DNA of 64,000 nucleotides from Thuidium tamariscinum (GCA_947034885.2 OX344751.2:1426001-1490000), one strand, 5' to 3'. Shown: positions 1 to 12,158, counted from the stretch's first letter. The notes: generated by a model not told the origin, from the sequence alone. Program-made: numbers and translations.

Positions 1-480
1 GTTTGTTGAAAATCAAGGTTAGAAAGTAGAAATCGCTCCTTCGGAATCTGTTCGAGTGAACCGGCCATTTAGTACACAGATCCAAAAACCACAGTACGGG
101 CACAGCAAACCTTTCCAATTACCAGCCCTAACCACACAATTCAACTACCAATGCAATTGTGATTGGAACCAAATTTTGTATCACCACTCAATGACTTGCA
201 AACTATGTGGGGATGGGATGCAAGGAATTTCTAACTAAATTTTAACTTCAACACCTTTAAATTGCAATAAAATTGTAGGAAGAAATCTTTTTGCATTCTA
301 CTTCTTGAAGGTGAATTTTCATGTGACATTTAATAATCATGCCAAATTTCAAAACATGCAAGTCTCTATATTTATGTGAAGAAGGATTTGAAGTTTGTTT
401 GTGCCTATGATTGGTAGGTTTACTCTAGTCTCCCAATTTTTTAATAGAAGAACATGATTGATTTTTAGTGGTGGGAGTGT
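1..480. other. AT-rich, no gene seen
   Basis: No coding stretch longer than about 60 codons and no repeat boundary that I recognise. The right end runs into the R1 repeat copy. Confidence 0.5.
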
Positions 481-2610
481 GGAGCCAATGTGTCTCCAAT
501 CACTAAAAAAAAAGTTGAGAAGAATTTCATTCAAGATGACACTATAGATGAAAATTAATTTGATTTGGATTTGGAAATTTTTACAAAGCTACTTTTCACC
601 ATTATAAGAGTGAAGTAAAAGAGTATGAGTGAGAAATAAGACAAGTATTGATCTAGAATGCGAGGGAGAACATCCAATAGTAAAAGAATGTAGCTAATCC
701 AAAAATTTGCGTAAGCTTTCCTTGCAAATATTTTTATATAGGAAAATAATTAATAATATCCAATTATACTCTAGGATAAAGTATCTCCAAAAGCTCAAAC
801 TACTTTTACAATGTAAAAATTTTGAAGTTATAAAAAGTAATCTCCTATGGATTTGCATGGTCCAAAATAATCACCATGAAAGTTGGCAAGATTATTTTCT
901 TAATTATTCTTTACAATTGCATTACTTGTACCAATTATTACTAAATGGAACCATTGAACCTACTACTAGCATCTCAAAAAAATTCCCTTGTCATTGTCCC
1001 ATAACATTCCTATAAACTAATTATGTATATAAATTCAAATACCACCTTTGCATTGCCATCCCTCAAAACCATTAGATGGAATTTGAAGCCTTCGGAGGGC
1101 TATTTTAGGTCTATTTCCAAAACTATTCTTGAAATTGCTGGCTATAGTTAAGCCAACAATTATAAAAAAAATTGATCTTGAAATGCAAAAAAGGATCCAA
1201 AATCCAAAATTAATGATGTGGCACAATCTCAACCACATCAAATTTGTGTGTTTTTGTGTTCCCATAGCAAATTTTGCATTCCCACAGTTTGAGAACTAAC
1301 AATCTTCCAAAGGCCTCAAATCCCTTCTAATGCACCAACCAATTTTCCACCCCAAAAATTTGGATAAGGTTGGGGTCACGGTCCATATGTATGTATAGTA
1401 TATAAGTCTATGGCAGATATATATACATGGTTATTAAAGTACAAACATTTTTGAGCACTTAGAATGACCTAGTACTCAAAAAAACTTGTCTCACAATTGT
1501 AGCACATCAAAAATTCTTGTATTAGAAACTAAAGTGAAATTGGTAAGGTATGAAGTTAACAAAGCCACTAGACTTTAAAGTCTTCTAAGACATAGGAATG
1601 TATTGCTTTCTTCAATGTACAAATTGCATTCATTGATTGTACCAATAATGAATAATTATATTGGAGATTAAACAATTTTCAAGGATTAAGTGATGCAAGA
1701 AAAATACATTAATAACTCGACAAAGGTTAAAAAAACATGAAATAATTTTATTTCAATTTCATGTATCTTCTAATAAATGTAGTATTAGAAAAGTTTTCAA
1801 GAAGCCAAACTTGCCCACATTGGAAATTTGTTGGTAAATGGTCACTTTAAGGTATATTCAAAATTTCATTTTTCTTAGAGTGCCACTTCAACTACTTCTC
1901 ATTTTGTGTATATCTTTTAAATCAATATGTATCTAATATAGTATTCAAGAAACAATTTTCAAGTATCTACCAAAAAAACCTTTGTCCCTTTATAACTTTT
2001 ACATTCAATATCCAAATGTTGCATTCTTTAGAGAGTTGGAACCTCCTTTCATTTGACAAATTTTAGTAACTTTAGGAAGCTCTAATGTGCTACAAAATGA
2101 ATCAATTTTGAGATTGCAAATTGCGTTGAAATTGTAATGAAGTGCACTTCAACTTCATAACATACAACAATTTGGAACTATCTACCATTTCCTAAAAAAT
2201 TGTTGGAAGATAGTAAAAGTTTTTTTGCAATGGGGTGAAGAATAAAAAAGAAATCATACAAGAAGTTCAAGTGTTATAAGATCAAATACCTCTAAAGCAA
2301 CAAGCAATTGTGAAAGTTCATTTTTTATATGTACCATTGAATACAAGTTGTAATTTTCACAAATGTTGGCAGCACTAGATAGTAGATAGTGTATGGAAAA
2401 CATCAAATTCTTTGTATGAATTCAATTACATATGTCTAATTGTAATGATGATAAAGTAAAATTCAATCATTGTGATTCTAGCACAATTCAAAATTTAAAA
2501 CTTTGTTCAATTTTGAACATACACAAGCCTATCAAAGTTGATGTAATCTTACGAAGATGAAAAAATTTGTAATGAACTATAGAACATTGTACTATAGACA
2601 AGTGGGGTTC
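480..2610 (+). repeat. R1 interspersed repeat, copy 1
   Basis: Decayed non-coding repeat. Its left part (from about 480, the stretch ending in TTTCATTCAAGATGACACTA) matches 13,080-13,270. Its right part (1,500-2,060, 'attggtaaggta...cactagac' then 'tgctttcttcaat') matches 17,500-17,620, 29,620-29,960, 31,080-31,290 and 42,040-42,620. All these copies lie in the same orientation. No ORF survives, so the class cannot be assigned. It is interrupted by a T2 element at 1,075-1,327. Confidence 0.6.
1075..1327. mobile_element. T2 small TIR element (TA-flanked)
   Basis: Left end GATGGAATTTGAAGCC and right end GGCCTCAAATCCCTTC are imperfect inverted repeats, each flanked by TA (1,073-1,074 and 1,328-1,329). 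The interior matches the other T2 copies at 14,684, 17,806 and 23,767. Size (253 bp) and lack of ORF fit a MITE. A TA target suggests mobilisation by a Tc1/mariner-type transposase (inference). Confidence 0.6.
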
Positions 2611-3470
2611 AATTCATTTACAAAGTGCCAAGTAGAGGCATTCCAATTTTTACTGTATGAGAAGTTTCATCTTGCATAATTATCATCCAATACCTTGTCC
2701 AATACTTATACAATCTAAACAAAGCATACTAAATTTCAATTTCTAAAAAGCAAAATTCCATTTTTGGTGAATATTTTAAGTCAATTTTTATAGTTTTATA
2801 TTATGTATAATATTTTATTGAAAATAATTGGTGATGAATTTTTCTTCAATTCAATTGTATAGATATGTAGGAACCATCTTTATGCACTTCTTTCATATCA
2901 AAAGACACCTTATTAAGGAACAAAAATAAAATCTAGGAAGTGTTTAATGTGAGGTATGATATGGCCAAACATTGTAAAATAGGTACCTCTATATTTTAAC
3001 TAGATTTTGCTATTTGATTCTCACATTGTAACTACTTTTTCACATTTCAACATGATAGTACAATTACTTTGCCAAAATCTACTTAAAATATAGAGATATC
3101 TATTTTACAAAGTTTGGCCATATGATGCCTCCCTTTGAACACTTCCTAGATTTTATTTTTGTTATTCAATGGGATTTTCTTAATATGAAAGATGTGCATA
3201 TAGATGGTCCCTATATATCTATATATTCAATCAAATTACAAAACAAACTCATGACTAATTGTTTTCAATTAAATTTTACATAAAACTATGAAAATTGACT
3301 TCAAAAATTCACCTGTAATGGAATTTTTCATTTTAGAAACTTAAATTTGATATGCCTCATTGCAATTATGTAACAATGCAATGATAATTATGCTTAGCAA
3401 TATATACCAATTATACTACACATTGTATAAGAAAAATTGAATGCTTCAAATTGGGGTTTTGTATGAATTG
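2610..3470. repeat. Long imperfect inverted repeat
   Basis: Two arms of roughly 400 bp face each other around a spacer near 3,011-3,072. Examples: 'ggtacctctatattttaact' at about 2,980 pairs with 'acttaaaatatagagatatc' at about 3,080, and 'gaggcattccaattttt' at 2,634 pairs with 'gaaaaattgaatgcttc' at 3,431. No ORF. It could be a foldback transposon or a source of hairpin RNA. Outer ends are approximate. Confidence 0.65.
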
Positions 3471-4449
3471 TACTTCATTGTATATCAAGAAATTGTCCAT
3501 ATCCATCTCTAGGGGGTCAATTACATCCTTCACCCTACTAAACCTTCATTATCACAATCACAACTTTAGAACCTTTAAGTAGATCCAATTTATGAAAAAA
3601 GGAATGACTTTGCTACTAACAAATATAAGGAAGACCACAATTTGTTCTTAGACACTTAAAAAATAACCTAAATCCAAGTGCAAGTGGACCCAAAGTAAAC
3701 ATGTAGGATTCTAAAGTAGATAGGTGGAGTTCCAAGAAATTAATTTTCTCTTAAAAAGTAACCAATCATCCAAGCAAGATCCAAGGTTAGACTATGTTGT
3801 GTTTTTATGTCCATTTTATTGTTAGTCTAGTCTCCATAGTAGGTGCATCTACGTAGTTGTTTTACAAAAAAACATATTATATTTAGATAAGCTAAAAAAA
3901 ACATGAAACCATTTATGTTGGTTTCCTAAACCATTTCCTAATAGAGGCACAATATTTTACTATGTAACTACCTTCTAGATGTACCAATTTTGAATAAGTG
4001 TTGCATTTAGATGCTTCTACCTTATGATTGCCATAGCTCTCTTTATTTTCAATTAGAGCATCAAAAACATTAGTATAATAAAAATACCATAAATGTTTAT
4101 CCTCCCCTAGTCTAATGGCAAAACAAGTTGTCCTAAAATCAACAATAGTTGACTATGAAAAGATTTTTAAGAAATTCTAAAAAGATTTGATTATTTGCAA
4201 TTCATTGGTTTACACTTGATTGGGAACAAGTTCCAAAGTTATTTGTTGTAGGTGAACGTATAACACAATAATGGGAGCGAAATGGAGAAACCACATTTAT
4301 ATTGCATAAAATATTCATTCATGAAAACTTCTTTCTTTTACATCTTCATCTTTGTTTTTCCACATATCAAATTCAATTTCTCAAGAAATTCCCTATATTG
4401 TATAGGCTAAAATGCTTATTTTAACCATTTGTGGTGTTTCTATCTCAAT
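3471..4449. other. AT-rich intergenic, no gene seen
   Basis: No supported coding sequence. The stretch near 3,980-4,015 ('gtaccaattt...gatgcttct') resembles the reverse complement of 55,945-55,985, so part of this is dispersed repeat. Confidence 0.4.
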
Positions 4450-4930
4450 ATGCCCTGTTTAATCCTAAATTTTTAAGTACTATTGTAGATTTGTTCAATC
4501 CTCTATGCATGAAAGTTGAATTGACTTTGACAACACTCTATCTTTGGATGCATTGATGAACAATTGAATTTTGGCTAGAGCAAACACTAAAACAATATCA
4601 CCACTCATAAAGTAGTAAGGTAGTTAAAGTGACCTTGATCTACATGTATTCCCTATTTTAGGAATAGGTGACATGTTTCTTAAAATATATATTAATACTA
4701 CTAATGAGTTAGGTAGGCTAAAAGGATTTTTTTGAGAATAGACTACCCTAATCCAAAGATAATACTAAAGATCATAGCCTACTCTAAGACTATAAGGTAA
4801 TCAAGACACTCACCAAATGGATTAAGTGGTTGTGCCATGAAATTGGGCAATGGCATATCTACAATTTACAAGTTTGAGAATCAGTGACAATGAATGACCA
4901 CTAATCATTTGTTGTCTTAAGTGTCTAAGC
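4450..4930. repeat. Decayed 3' flank of ankyrin gene A, fragment 1
   Basis: Matches 19,640-19,985 and 33,920-34,260, the DNA downstream of ankyrin genes B and C, in the same orientation. Landmarks in order: 'aatcctaaattttt', a 'gcatgaaa...ttgaa' stretch, 'atcatagcctactctaagac', 'ccactaatcattt' and 'gtcttaa'. In B this flank runs uninterrupted into the gene. Here it is broken and resumes near 8,740 and again near 10,700. A T6/T3-like stretch may be inserted at about 4,615-4,755. Confidence 0.55.
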
Positions 4931-7900
4931 CTTTCCAAGTGTGTTTTTTTAATGAAAAAAAACCATGATTTATAATTTAGTTTATTTTATCCATGATGAA
5001 GAAATTTAAAAAAATTTAATTTAATTTAAATTTTTGAATCTATCCATATAGATCTTCTAAAAGCTTGCTTATTAGCAATTTTTTGAGTGTGAAATTGCAT
5101 AGGAGTTGTGAGATTACAACAAAAGAAATGGATCAATATAATATTTTTAACATATTGCTCATCCTACAATGTTTGAGAAATTTGCATATAAGATTTTTTG
5201 GAAATTGGAGGTGACATGAACAACAAAATTTTTTTTAGCATGCTAAAAGTACACTTCCAAAAGCCTTAGTTCAAATGAAGAGCTATCATACTCACTACAC
5301 AATCCACCTTGCAATTGTTGAAATGTAATTTTTTTTAGCAGCAATTGCAAATAACTCCAAATCAACACTTGCATGTTTAAATTTTCAAAGGTAGGAATCC
5401 AAAAAACACCTGAATTTCTTTCATTGGGACAATTTCTAAAGCAAATGGATAAATACTATTTTTTAGATCTCAAAAGCATGTGAAATTAGCAAGCTTGTCT
5501 AAAAAGTGGGAGAGAGAATCCACAAAGGTACAAGGTACTATGCACTAATAGTACATATATACCTTTGATGACATCTCATTAATCAAATATTTTCCTTTGT
5601 GGGGTAAATATAAAAGCCTCCAATAGTTAACTTCAATATTGCTTATAAAATATTTTTAAATGGTCAAAAAAAATTTCACTGCCCACACGGCCACACCTGA
5701 ACACACTTAAAAATTTGAATTGGTCATATATAGTCAAATAAGTAGTTAGAGGCTGGATTTTTTAAGCAATTAAATGCCCAATATCCTTCAAAAAAATTGG
5801 GTAGCTTCAAGCTTATAGAAAAAAATGAAGGTAAATATATTAAAAAATACTAAGCTGTAATTATAGCCATCTACACCATTGTCAAAATGCTTCTAAAACC
5901 TCATTTGATGTATCACGCAAAGCCAATACATCAAAAAATTGCATACAAAAATTACATATTTGAAATTGTATACTCAAAATTGGCGTCCTTTAAATAAAGC
6001 CCCCCAAATTAAAGAGCTAGACAACTTAAAACCTTCTTGAAAGGAAGGCCACATAACCATTTGTTTGAAAATCAAAAAAAAAAATTGATTAGAGGTAACT
6101 AAACTACAATCAAACTACACTCAAAGTTTAATTACTCTGTACAACATAACTAAACCCCCAAGGGGTGCACTATTCAAAAAGTTCATTGATCACGTGCAAA
6201 CAAGCCTTTATTATTCAAGGGCTATGTAGGTGATTTTGGGGGATTTATAGGGGGGCTTACTTTACCTAAATTTCTAAAGGGTGCTTATTTCATATACCCT
6301 ATCTTTAAGTTGAAATTTTTTTTGGATGCCAATTTTTTATACCTTATATTCATTATAAATACATCATAGTAGATAGTCATATAAATAGCTACAATGTACT
6401 TTGTAGATAATCCTAAATGGTGTATTTGAAAATTATATTCACAATAACACAAAATCAAAGCAATTGCAAAAACTAGTACCAAAGCTTGTACCAATGAAGC
6501 AGTAAAGCAAAAATAATGAATTAAAAAACAAAAACTAATACCATGAGAAAACAATGCAAACATTACAATACAAGTTCAAGTCTAATGGCTCAAGGCAATC
6601 CACAAAATTGTAGTGTATGTGTTAACAAACACATAACACACACCATTAACAAAGAGTATCAAAAAATGAAGAATATGAATGTCCAAGTTTACCATTTTCA
6701 AAAGCAATGGGACATTGAAAAACTCCAAACTAAAGCCATGATGATGCTTGTGACTTGCACATAAAAATGTTCAGCACAACATCAATGAGGGAAGCACAAA
6801 TAAATCATTGGAAAAGAATGCATGCAAGAGGAAAGCACACATGAATCACTTAAAAAAAAGTATGCAAATTACTTAGTACCTCAGTGACATGTACATGTTA
6901 TCCATACATTGGGCAAGTCGGCATGCCCATCTTTTTTATGCACTTCAATCTCCACCTCCCACCCACAATGAAGAATAGCTCTCAATTTGTGTAGTTCTAC
7001 AACACCAAGCTCGCTAAGTGGAAGCATTTGTAGTTTGAAAGGGACATGAATGCCCAATTCCCATGACTTGTTGAACATTGCCATATTGGTGTAGAAAGCC
7101 TTCTTCACCAACTTGGCCTTCATTGCCGGAGTGGCGTCCACTGTAACAACATCACAAGATACCAGTCGTAGTGATGTAAACTATAACCTAGAACCTACAT
7201 TCACAACACTCACCTTTAATGTGCATGCAATAGTAGCCAACAAACACGGCAATGTAACCTGCTTTACATCTCACTTCTCAAGTCTCAAGCCAAAGCCAAC
7301 CACAAGAAAACTCAAAAGCATCTTTCCAAAGAAACTCAAGAAGTAGGTGATTTTCAAGAAAGATTTAGGTCAACTTTAGTGTCAAGCATCCAAATTTTCT
7401 ACTAGATCCCTGTAAATCCTAAGCCAAATTTAAACGTAAATTTGAAATCTCTTAGGTAAATAAAAACACAAATTTGAAATCTGTTAAGAAAATTTCCAAA
7501 ACTGCCACCATAAACAAAACCCCTAATTTTCAAAAAATTTCAATGAATTCTAGTCACCGCCACTCAATCACTAACTAAACTCATAGAAGTACTTGGCCAA
7601 TGAAAATATCATTCACTCACAGGTTCATTCATCAAAATTTAAATTTGCATGTATAGCAAGTACATGGGATTCTAATCGACCCTTAAGTAAACTATAAATT
7701 CTTACACCTCTGTGAATTCATCTCATAGATTTATACTATACTAAGCATCTCTTCAAACACTAGCGAAGCATCTTCACCAATTGGAGCACTTTGAACAGCG
7801 GAAACCACTGGATCCTTTATGAAAAGTTCAAGTTTTGGAAGGGGAATTTTGGCAAGGCTACTTTTGGAAAAAAAAATTGAATTTTTTTTGTATTTTTGTA

Positions 7901-8739
7901 TATTCCTCATTATTTTAAAAGTCTAAATGCCCATTATATGGATGCTGGTTTATTTTGAATAATTGTATAAAATTTAGATTCAAGACAATTAAAATTATCC
8001 TTCATTAGTTTGCACGTTGACATCAAAGAAACAGGGAGTACACCCCTCGGAACTAAACCTATCTACATTTTACTATTTGGTTTTATGTTCATGTACTTTA
8101 AAAGGTGACTAAAATAGGTGGCTCTAAAAGTGACACTTTAATGGCTATTGGGCCTTTTTGATGGGGTTCAGATGCCTAAAAATATTTTCATTTATTTTTC
8201 ACTTAAAGAAGAATTGATGCAAAATCTAACCCAAATAGTTTCATGTTTTTTGGAGCATTTATGAATTACTTATGAATTCTCAAAGAATTTTGTGGTAGGT
8301 ACCCAATCCTGGCTTGTAGCCCTTGCAAAAGCCACACACATGTGATCTAAAAAAGATATGGCATTACCAAAAGCAAGCATAGCAGCATGTATAAAGTAAT
8401 AGAGAAGGTTCCTAAATGTGACCCTTACTAAAACTTAAATGAAAACTTATGTTAAGTTGTTTAAGAAAACAAAACTTATATTAAGTTAATTAATAATTCT
8501 AGATTTTTTAGTATAGTTAAGAAGGTAGTTCGATCATCAATTCTTATTTTTTTTAAATTTAATGAACACCTATCCACTTAGTTAGAAATGGACCCACAAT
8601 GGTTCTTAAATCAACCATTGAAAAAGTATGAACCACCCTTTGAAGAACTAAAAACCAAATTTTATTAATTCTGGCATAATCATTATTTAGTCCATTCTCT
8701 CATCAACACATCCATTTTAGAGCCTCTTAGAGGACACTT
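4931..8739. other. AT-rich insertion-derived DNA
   Basis: About 3.8 kb separating two fragments of the same gene-flank sequence, so most of it probably arrived by insertion. Only the 6,881-7,214 stretch looks gene-like. Around 8,090-8,300 there is sequence resembling the T6 interior ('aacccaaatagtttcatg...tttttggagc'). No end structures found. Confidence 0.4.
6881..7214 (-). pseudogene. Exon-like ORF with splice-like boundaries
   Basis: On the minus strand an 86-codon open frame (6,881-7,140) begins after TTGTTACAG, a plausible 3' splice site. Upstream, a strong GTGAGT donor-like site (reverse complement of 7,208-7,213) closes a short open stretch, and joining the two keeps one frame. The encoded segment includes KLVKKAFYTNMAMFNKSWEL and a basic, Cys-containing C-terminus (ITCTCH). 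Composition is less AT-rich than its surroundings. I do not recognise the family and find no start codon for a full gene, so a decayed fragment is as likely as a real exon. Confidence 0.25.
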
Positions 8740-8830
8740 TGAAGAAGAGGTTTAATTTTAGAGCACACTACTATAGTTTTGTCATGATATAGTCATCCCA
8801 TGGCTATGCTCAATAATAACAAATTAACCC
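8740..8830. repeat. Decayed 3' flank of ankyrin gene A, fragment 2
   Basis: The run 'ggctatgctcaataataaca' with preceding 'gtcat...tagtcatcc' matches the B and C flanks at about 20,030-20,070 and 34,305-34,350 ('gactatgctcaaataataac'). It is the next piece of the flank after 4,450-4,930. Confidence 0.4.
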
Positions 8831-9770
8831 CTAAAAGCCCAAGGGGTTAGAACAAAATACAAATGTGTTATAAAATGTAAGTTCTGTAACTTTTTTGAAG
8901 TTAGTATCAAAGAAGATAATGTGAAGTACAAAATGTAGAAAGTATCCGTACGATCGAAATTATAAAATTATTTTTAGATTTTCTTCAAATGAATTTTAAA
9001 GATATAACTTCAAAAATTCACCAAAAATACAATTTTTTAATTTAGTATATGGATTTTTTTTTATTGGTCAAAATTGTGGTTTCTATTGATTTGTGAAAAA
9101 GTGAAAAAGATCTAGTAATGAGACCATCAATACTTTTCCAAAATAGTAAGTTTTTCAATACTAGACAATTCTAAACCTTTTTCTGCTATATCTATTATAA
9201 TTTTTGTTTGACTATATTGATCTTCGTTTTGACTTTTGAATATCAATATTGAAAAAAACCCAATTTTTTCAAAACTGAAAAAATAAAATTGAATTTTTTT
9301 TTTTGCCTAAAAATTTTGCCCGAAGTTAGGCAGTGACCAAAAAATGGTTGTTTGAGCACTTAGGGGTCAATGACTTTCTAGTAGTGATTCAATAAAACTA
9401 ATTTATGGAATTTTGTACTATATTTTACCTTCAAATTAGTGTCTTTTTTCCATTTTGGAAGAAGTGCCATAGTGGCAATATAAAATGTTATAGTGGTGCT
9501 TCAAAATTTCAACATTCATCCACTTTTTGGATGACTAGTAAGGTTTCATCCACAATCAGGTGATTTCATCTAGTATTTTTTTATTTCAAAATTCAAAGTT
9601 TTTTGGCATTTTCATCCAAGTTTTATGACATTTTCTTGGCATTTTTTAGCCAAATTATTATTATTTTTAGAAAATCCCTACTTCAAAGCATCAACTTTGG
9701 CTAGCTTTAAAGTGAGTAGAATTAAAAAATAAAAAAGAGAGGATTTTGCAGGTTGTGAAGGTTTATTGGG
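8831..9770. other. AT-rich intergenic, no gene seen
   Basis: Homopolymer-rich DNA with no ORF of note. It lies between two fragments of the gene A flank and is therefore probably inserted. Confidence 0.4.
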
Positions 9771-10495
9771 GGGTGATTGCAAGAAACACCTGCTGATTTT
9801 GTTGCGTTTGGCTGATTTTTTCGGGAGTACTTTAAAGTTAGAAAATTAATTTGAAAGAAAATTTGAAAAATACGAATAGTGTATATACCTCTAAGATGAA
9901 GGTTTTCACCGAAGGAAATGGATAGAAAAATTCTCTAAGTAGGAGAACTTGAAAAGTGCCAAACCTCCAGAAAATACATACCTTCATGTTTTAATTAGGG
10001 AAAAATAGTAAAAATAGTTATTTTCAAAAAATAAAAAGTTTCCATTTGCAACAACTTTATAGAGATGGTCATTCACAAAAAAATCCACCAAAATGATATT
10101 TTATATGTTTCAAAATACTAGCAGAAGGGAGCTCACTTTGTAGACCTCCACATCACATAAAATTAACTATTTTTAAAAATCATTCCCTGGAGAGCTAGAA
10201 GTCTATTAGAAGACCATCTCATCCAAATTTCAACTTAAAAATCATTAAAAAAAAGGTACTCCATAGTACTAAAAACCCCTAAACTGCCAAGTGTGACATC
10301 CAATTGGGGTCTATTTTTGGATAGTAAATTATTTTTGAAAATTATGAAAAAATTACGGAAGGCTTATGATAGTTATGAGTACCTTCCCTATAAATCTTGA
10401 GTCAATTGGAGCCAAAACACAAAAGTTATGGCCAAAAAACAGATCAAAACACGTCGTGTGACACAAAATAGGACAAGTGTTTCTTGCAATCACCC
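9771..10495 (+). mobile_element. T1 TIR element, copy 1
   Basis: Begins GGGTGATTGCAAGAAACAC and ends with its exact reverse complement GTGTTTCTTGCAATCACCC (10,477-10,495). Flanking tetramers are TGGG and TCGG, an imperfect 4-bp duplication. The interior matches the copies at 16,593 and 60,449 (for example 'aagtgccaaacctc' and 'ttatggccaaaaaacagatc'). No ORF, so non-autonomous. Confidence 0.8.
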
Positions 10496-10699
10496 TCGGA
10501 GTACTATAAGACAAAATTAACTATATAGATGTTGATTCCAATGTTAAGGAAGTTGCAAATTGACTATCAAAGTTCATTGTTTGTTGCACCTTTGGCTAAA
10601 ATGTCTCCATTAAAAGACTTTTTTTATAATGTACTAGTAACACAAGGATTTTTTTTTGGTAGAAACTCCTCAGCAGCTAATTTTAGCCAGTTTTGGGAT
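10496..10699. other. Repeat fragment between T1 and gene A flank
   Basis: The part at about 10,650-10,710 ('ttttggtagaaa...cagttttgggatcactg') resembles 55,835-55,890. A 68-codon open frame here (10,529-10,735) is shared repeat sequence and not a convincing gene. Confidence 0.35.
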
Positions 10700-10857
10700 C
10701 ACTGCTTTCTAGTACAACCATCGCAATTGCCCTAATCTTCTTGAGTAATGACCAGACACTGCCATGCCTCAAACTCAGTTGAATGCGCCGCTCATCTCAT
10801 CTTTGAGGGCAACGGATGTTATCCCATAGTAGATGCCAATGTTCAACCCCACCGCGG
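10700..10857 (-). pseudogene. Out-of-frame 3' end of ankyrin gene A
   Basis: Minus-strand sequence 10,775-10,857 still reads as the last membrane segment of the paralogues in another frame (residues AAVGLNIGIYYGITSVAL, ending at the TGA complementary to 10,775-10,777). Copies B and C encode FFVVAMGLN(I/F)GI at the same place. The reading frame is lost at a run of seven T just upstream. The rest, to about 10,700, matches the B and C downstream flank ('ttcttgag...tgacca'). Confidence 0.7.
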
Positions 10858-12066
10858 CTAAAAAAACGACCCCACCGCCCACCTGTTCGTCTTCACCTTC
10901 ACCTTCGGCAGCACAATATGCCGCAACACAAACGCCAAAACGATGATCGGTAGAAGCAACAAAACAATGGTCAACACGGTCTGCACAATCCCCCGACCCA
11001 CAGCATTATCCGCCACAACAAAGCCCCCAATTTGTGATGCCCATAACAGGAAGAAGATCGACACGAAGAGCGCGATCGACGCTCGCAACACCGAGCTTCG
11101 CAACTGCTGCACCTCTCGTTTCAAACTAGCACCAGTGGAAGGGATCAAGGCCGTGATGCCCATCACTAAAGAAACAATGGAAAACGAAAACGAAAACGCC
11201 GTGCACACCAAAAACCAACCCACGTGCACCCGGTTGTATTTTGAAGTCAAATAATTGGCATACTCGCCAAACGAGGCTGGAGCACCAACACCAAGTGACG
11301 GGTCTGTTGAAGTCTCTGGACTTGGAATCCCCAGTGGAGGTTGCAGCAAACATCCGAATGTTACCGTCGCCACAAGTGCGGCGCCCACGAGGATGGCGTT
11401 CACAGAATTCGCACTCTTCTGCCGCTCCAGCTGCAACCACTTCACGTCCCACGACTCCAGAATATCCACCAACTTCAGGTGTCGCCGACGTTTCGCGATG
11501 TCCAAAGCCGTAGTGCCTTGCCAAGTGGTGGCGTGGATGTTCACGGGAAGCTCCTGACATGCGAATTCTTGGAGGATCAGTTTCACGATGGTGATGTTGC
11601 CTGACACCGCAGCGAGGTGGAGTGGAGTGAATCCGTCGCAGTCTTGGCCTTCTTCGTCTTGCTGACTGTCACTGCCACTGCCGCCACAAGCTGCGAGGAT
11701 TCTTGTTTGTGAGGATTTTGCTAAGATTCTCACAACGTCCTCGTGCTCTGCTCGGACCGCTAAGTGCAAGGGCGTGTATCCGAAGCGGTCTCGTGCGTTC
11801 ACAGTCTGAGATGAAACCTCGGGTGCGGACATTATCAGGCTCACAATCTCGATCCTTCCGTGTAGAGCAGCCATGTGCAGAGCGCTTCTGTCTTCGTAGA
11901 CGTCAACCCCAGCTGTGACACCCAAAGAATGCTTCCCCATTTCGTCTTGAAACGCAGCGAACTTTCCACTCACTGCAAGCTCCAGATACTCCTTAACGGG
12001 ATTCGAAGTCTCCTTAGGGGTCCGAGGGAGAATCGTCCCCGCGCTCATCTCCGTGTCGGGCTCCAT
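10858..12066 (-). CDS. Ankyrin-repeat/PGG-like membrane protein, copy A (C-terminally frameshifted)
   Basis: 402 residues from the ATG at 12,066 (context GTGATGG, purine at -3 and G at +4). Four ankyrin repeats: first around DRSALHMAALHGR, second GYTPLHLAVRAEHEDVV, third GFTPLHLAAVSGN, fourth GTTALDIAKRRRHLK. These are followed by a PGG-domain-like first span (NSVNAILVGAALVATVTFGC) and three further hydrophobic spans. This is the architecture of plant ACD6/ITN1-type proteins, membrane proteins linked to defence and stress signalling (family knowledge; substrate or ligand unknown here). Compared with B and C, one base is missing in a T run, so the frame stops at SFF* before the fifth span. The promoter block seen in D is also missing upstream. 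It could be a pseudogene or a truncated expressed form. An upstream in-frame GTG is not a credible plant start. Confidence 0.85.
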   Translation of the reverse strand: MEPDTEMSAGTILPRTPKETSNPVKEYLELAVSGKFAAFQDEMGKHSLGVTAGVDVYEDRSALHMAALHGRIEIVSLIMSAPEVSSQTVNARDRFGYTPLHLAVRAEHEDVVRILAKSSQTRILAACGGSGSDSQQDEEGQDCDGFTPLHLAAVSGNITIVKLILQEFACQELPVNIHATTWQGTTALDIAKRRRHLKLVDILESWDVKWLQLERQKSANSVNAILVGAALVATVTFGCLLQPPLGIPSPETSTDPSLGVGAPASFGEYANYLTSKYNRVHVGWFLVCTAFSFSFSIVSLVMGITALIPSTGASLKREVQQLRSSVLRASIALFVSIFFLLWASQIGGFVVADNAVGRGIVQTVLTIVLLLLPIIVLAFVLRHIVLPKVKVKTNRWAVGSFF

Positions 12067-12158
12067 CACACTCTTCCTCGTCCCGTTCTTGCAATTCGTC
12101 CCTGAAACTCTCCACCCACACAACCACACCTGATCAATCTTCACTTGTTACGTACATA

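Noticed and set aside
10943-11604. Plus-strand open frames antisense to ankyrin gene A (and equivalents in B, C and D)
   Set aside because: They recur in all copies only because the underlying ankyrin sequence is conserved. The sense frame has the recognisable domains and the antisense frames have no features of their own.
12067-12144. N-terminal extension of copies A, B and D upstream of MEPD
   Set aside because: It would need a GTG or TTG start, and copy C has an in-frame stop there. The ATG in good context at MEPD is preferred.
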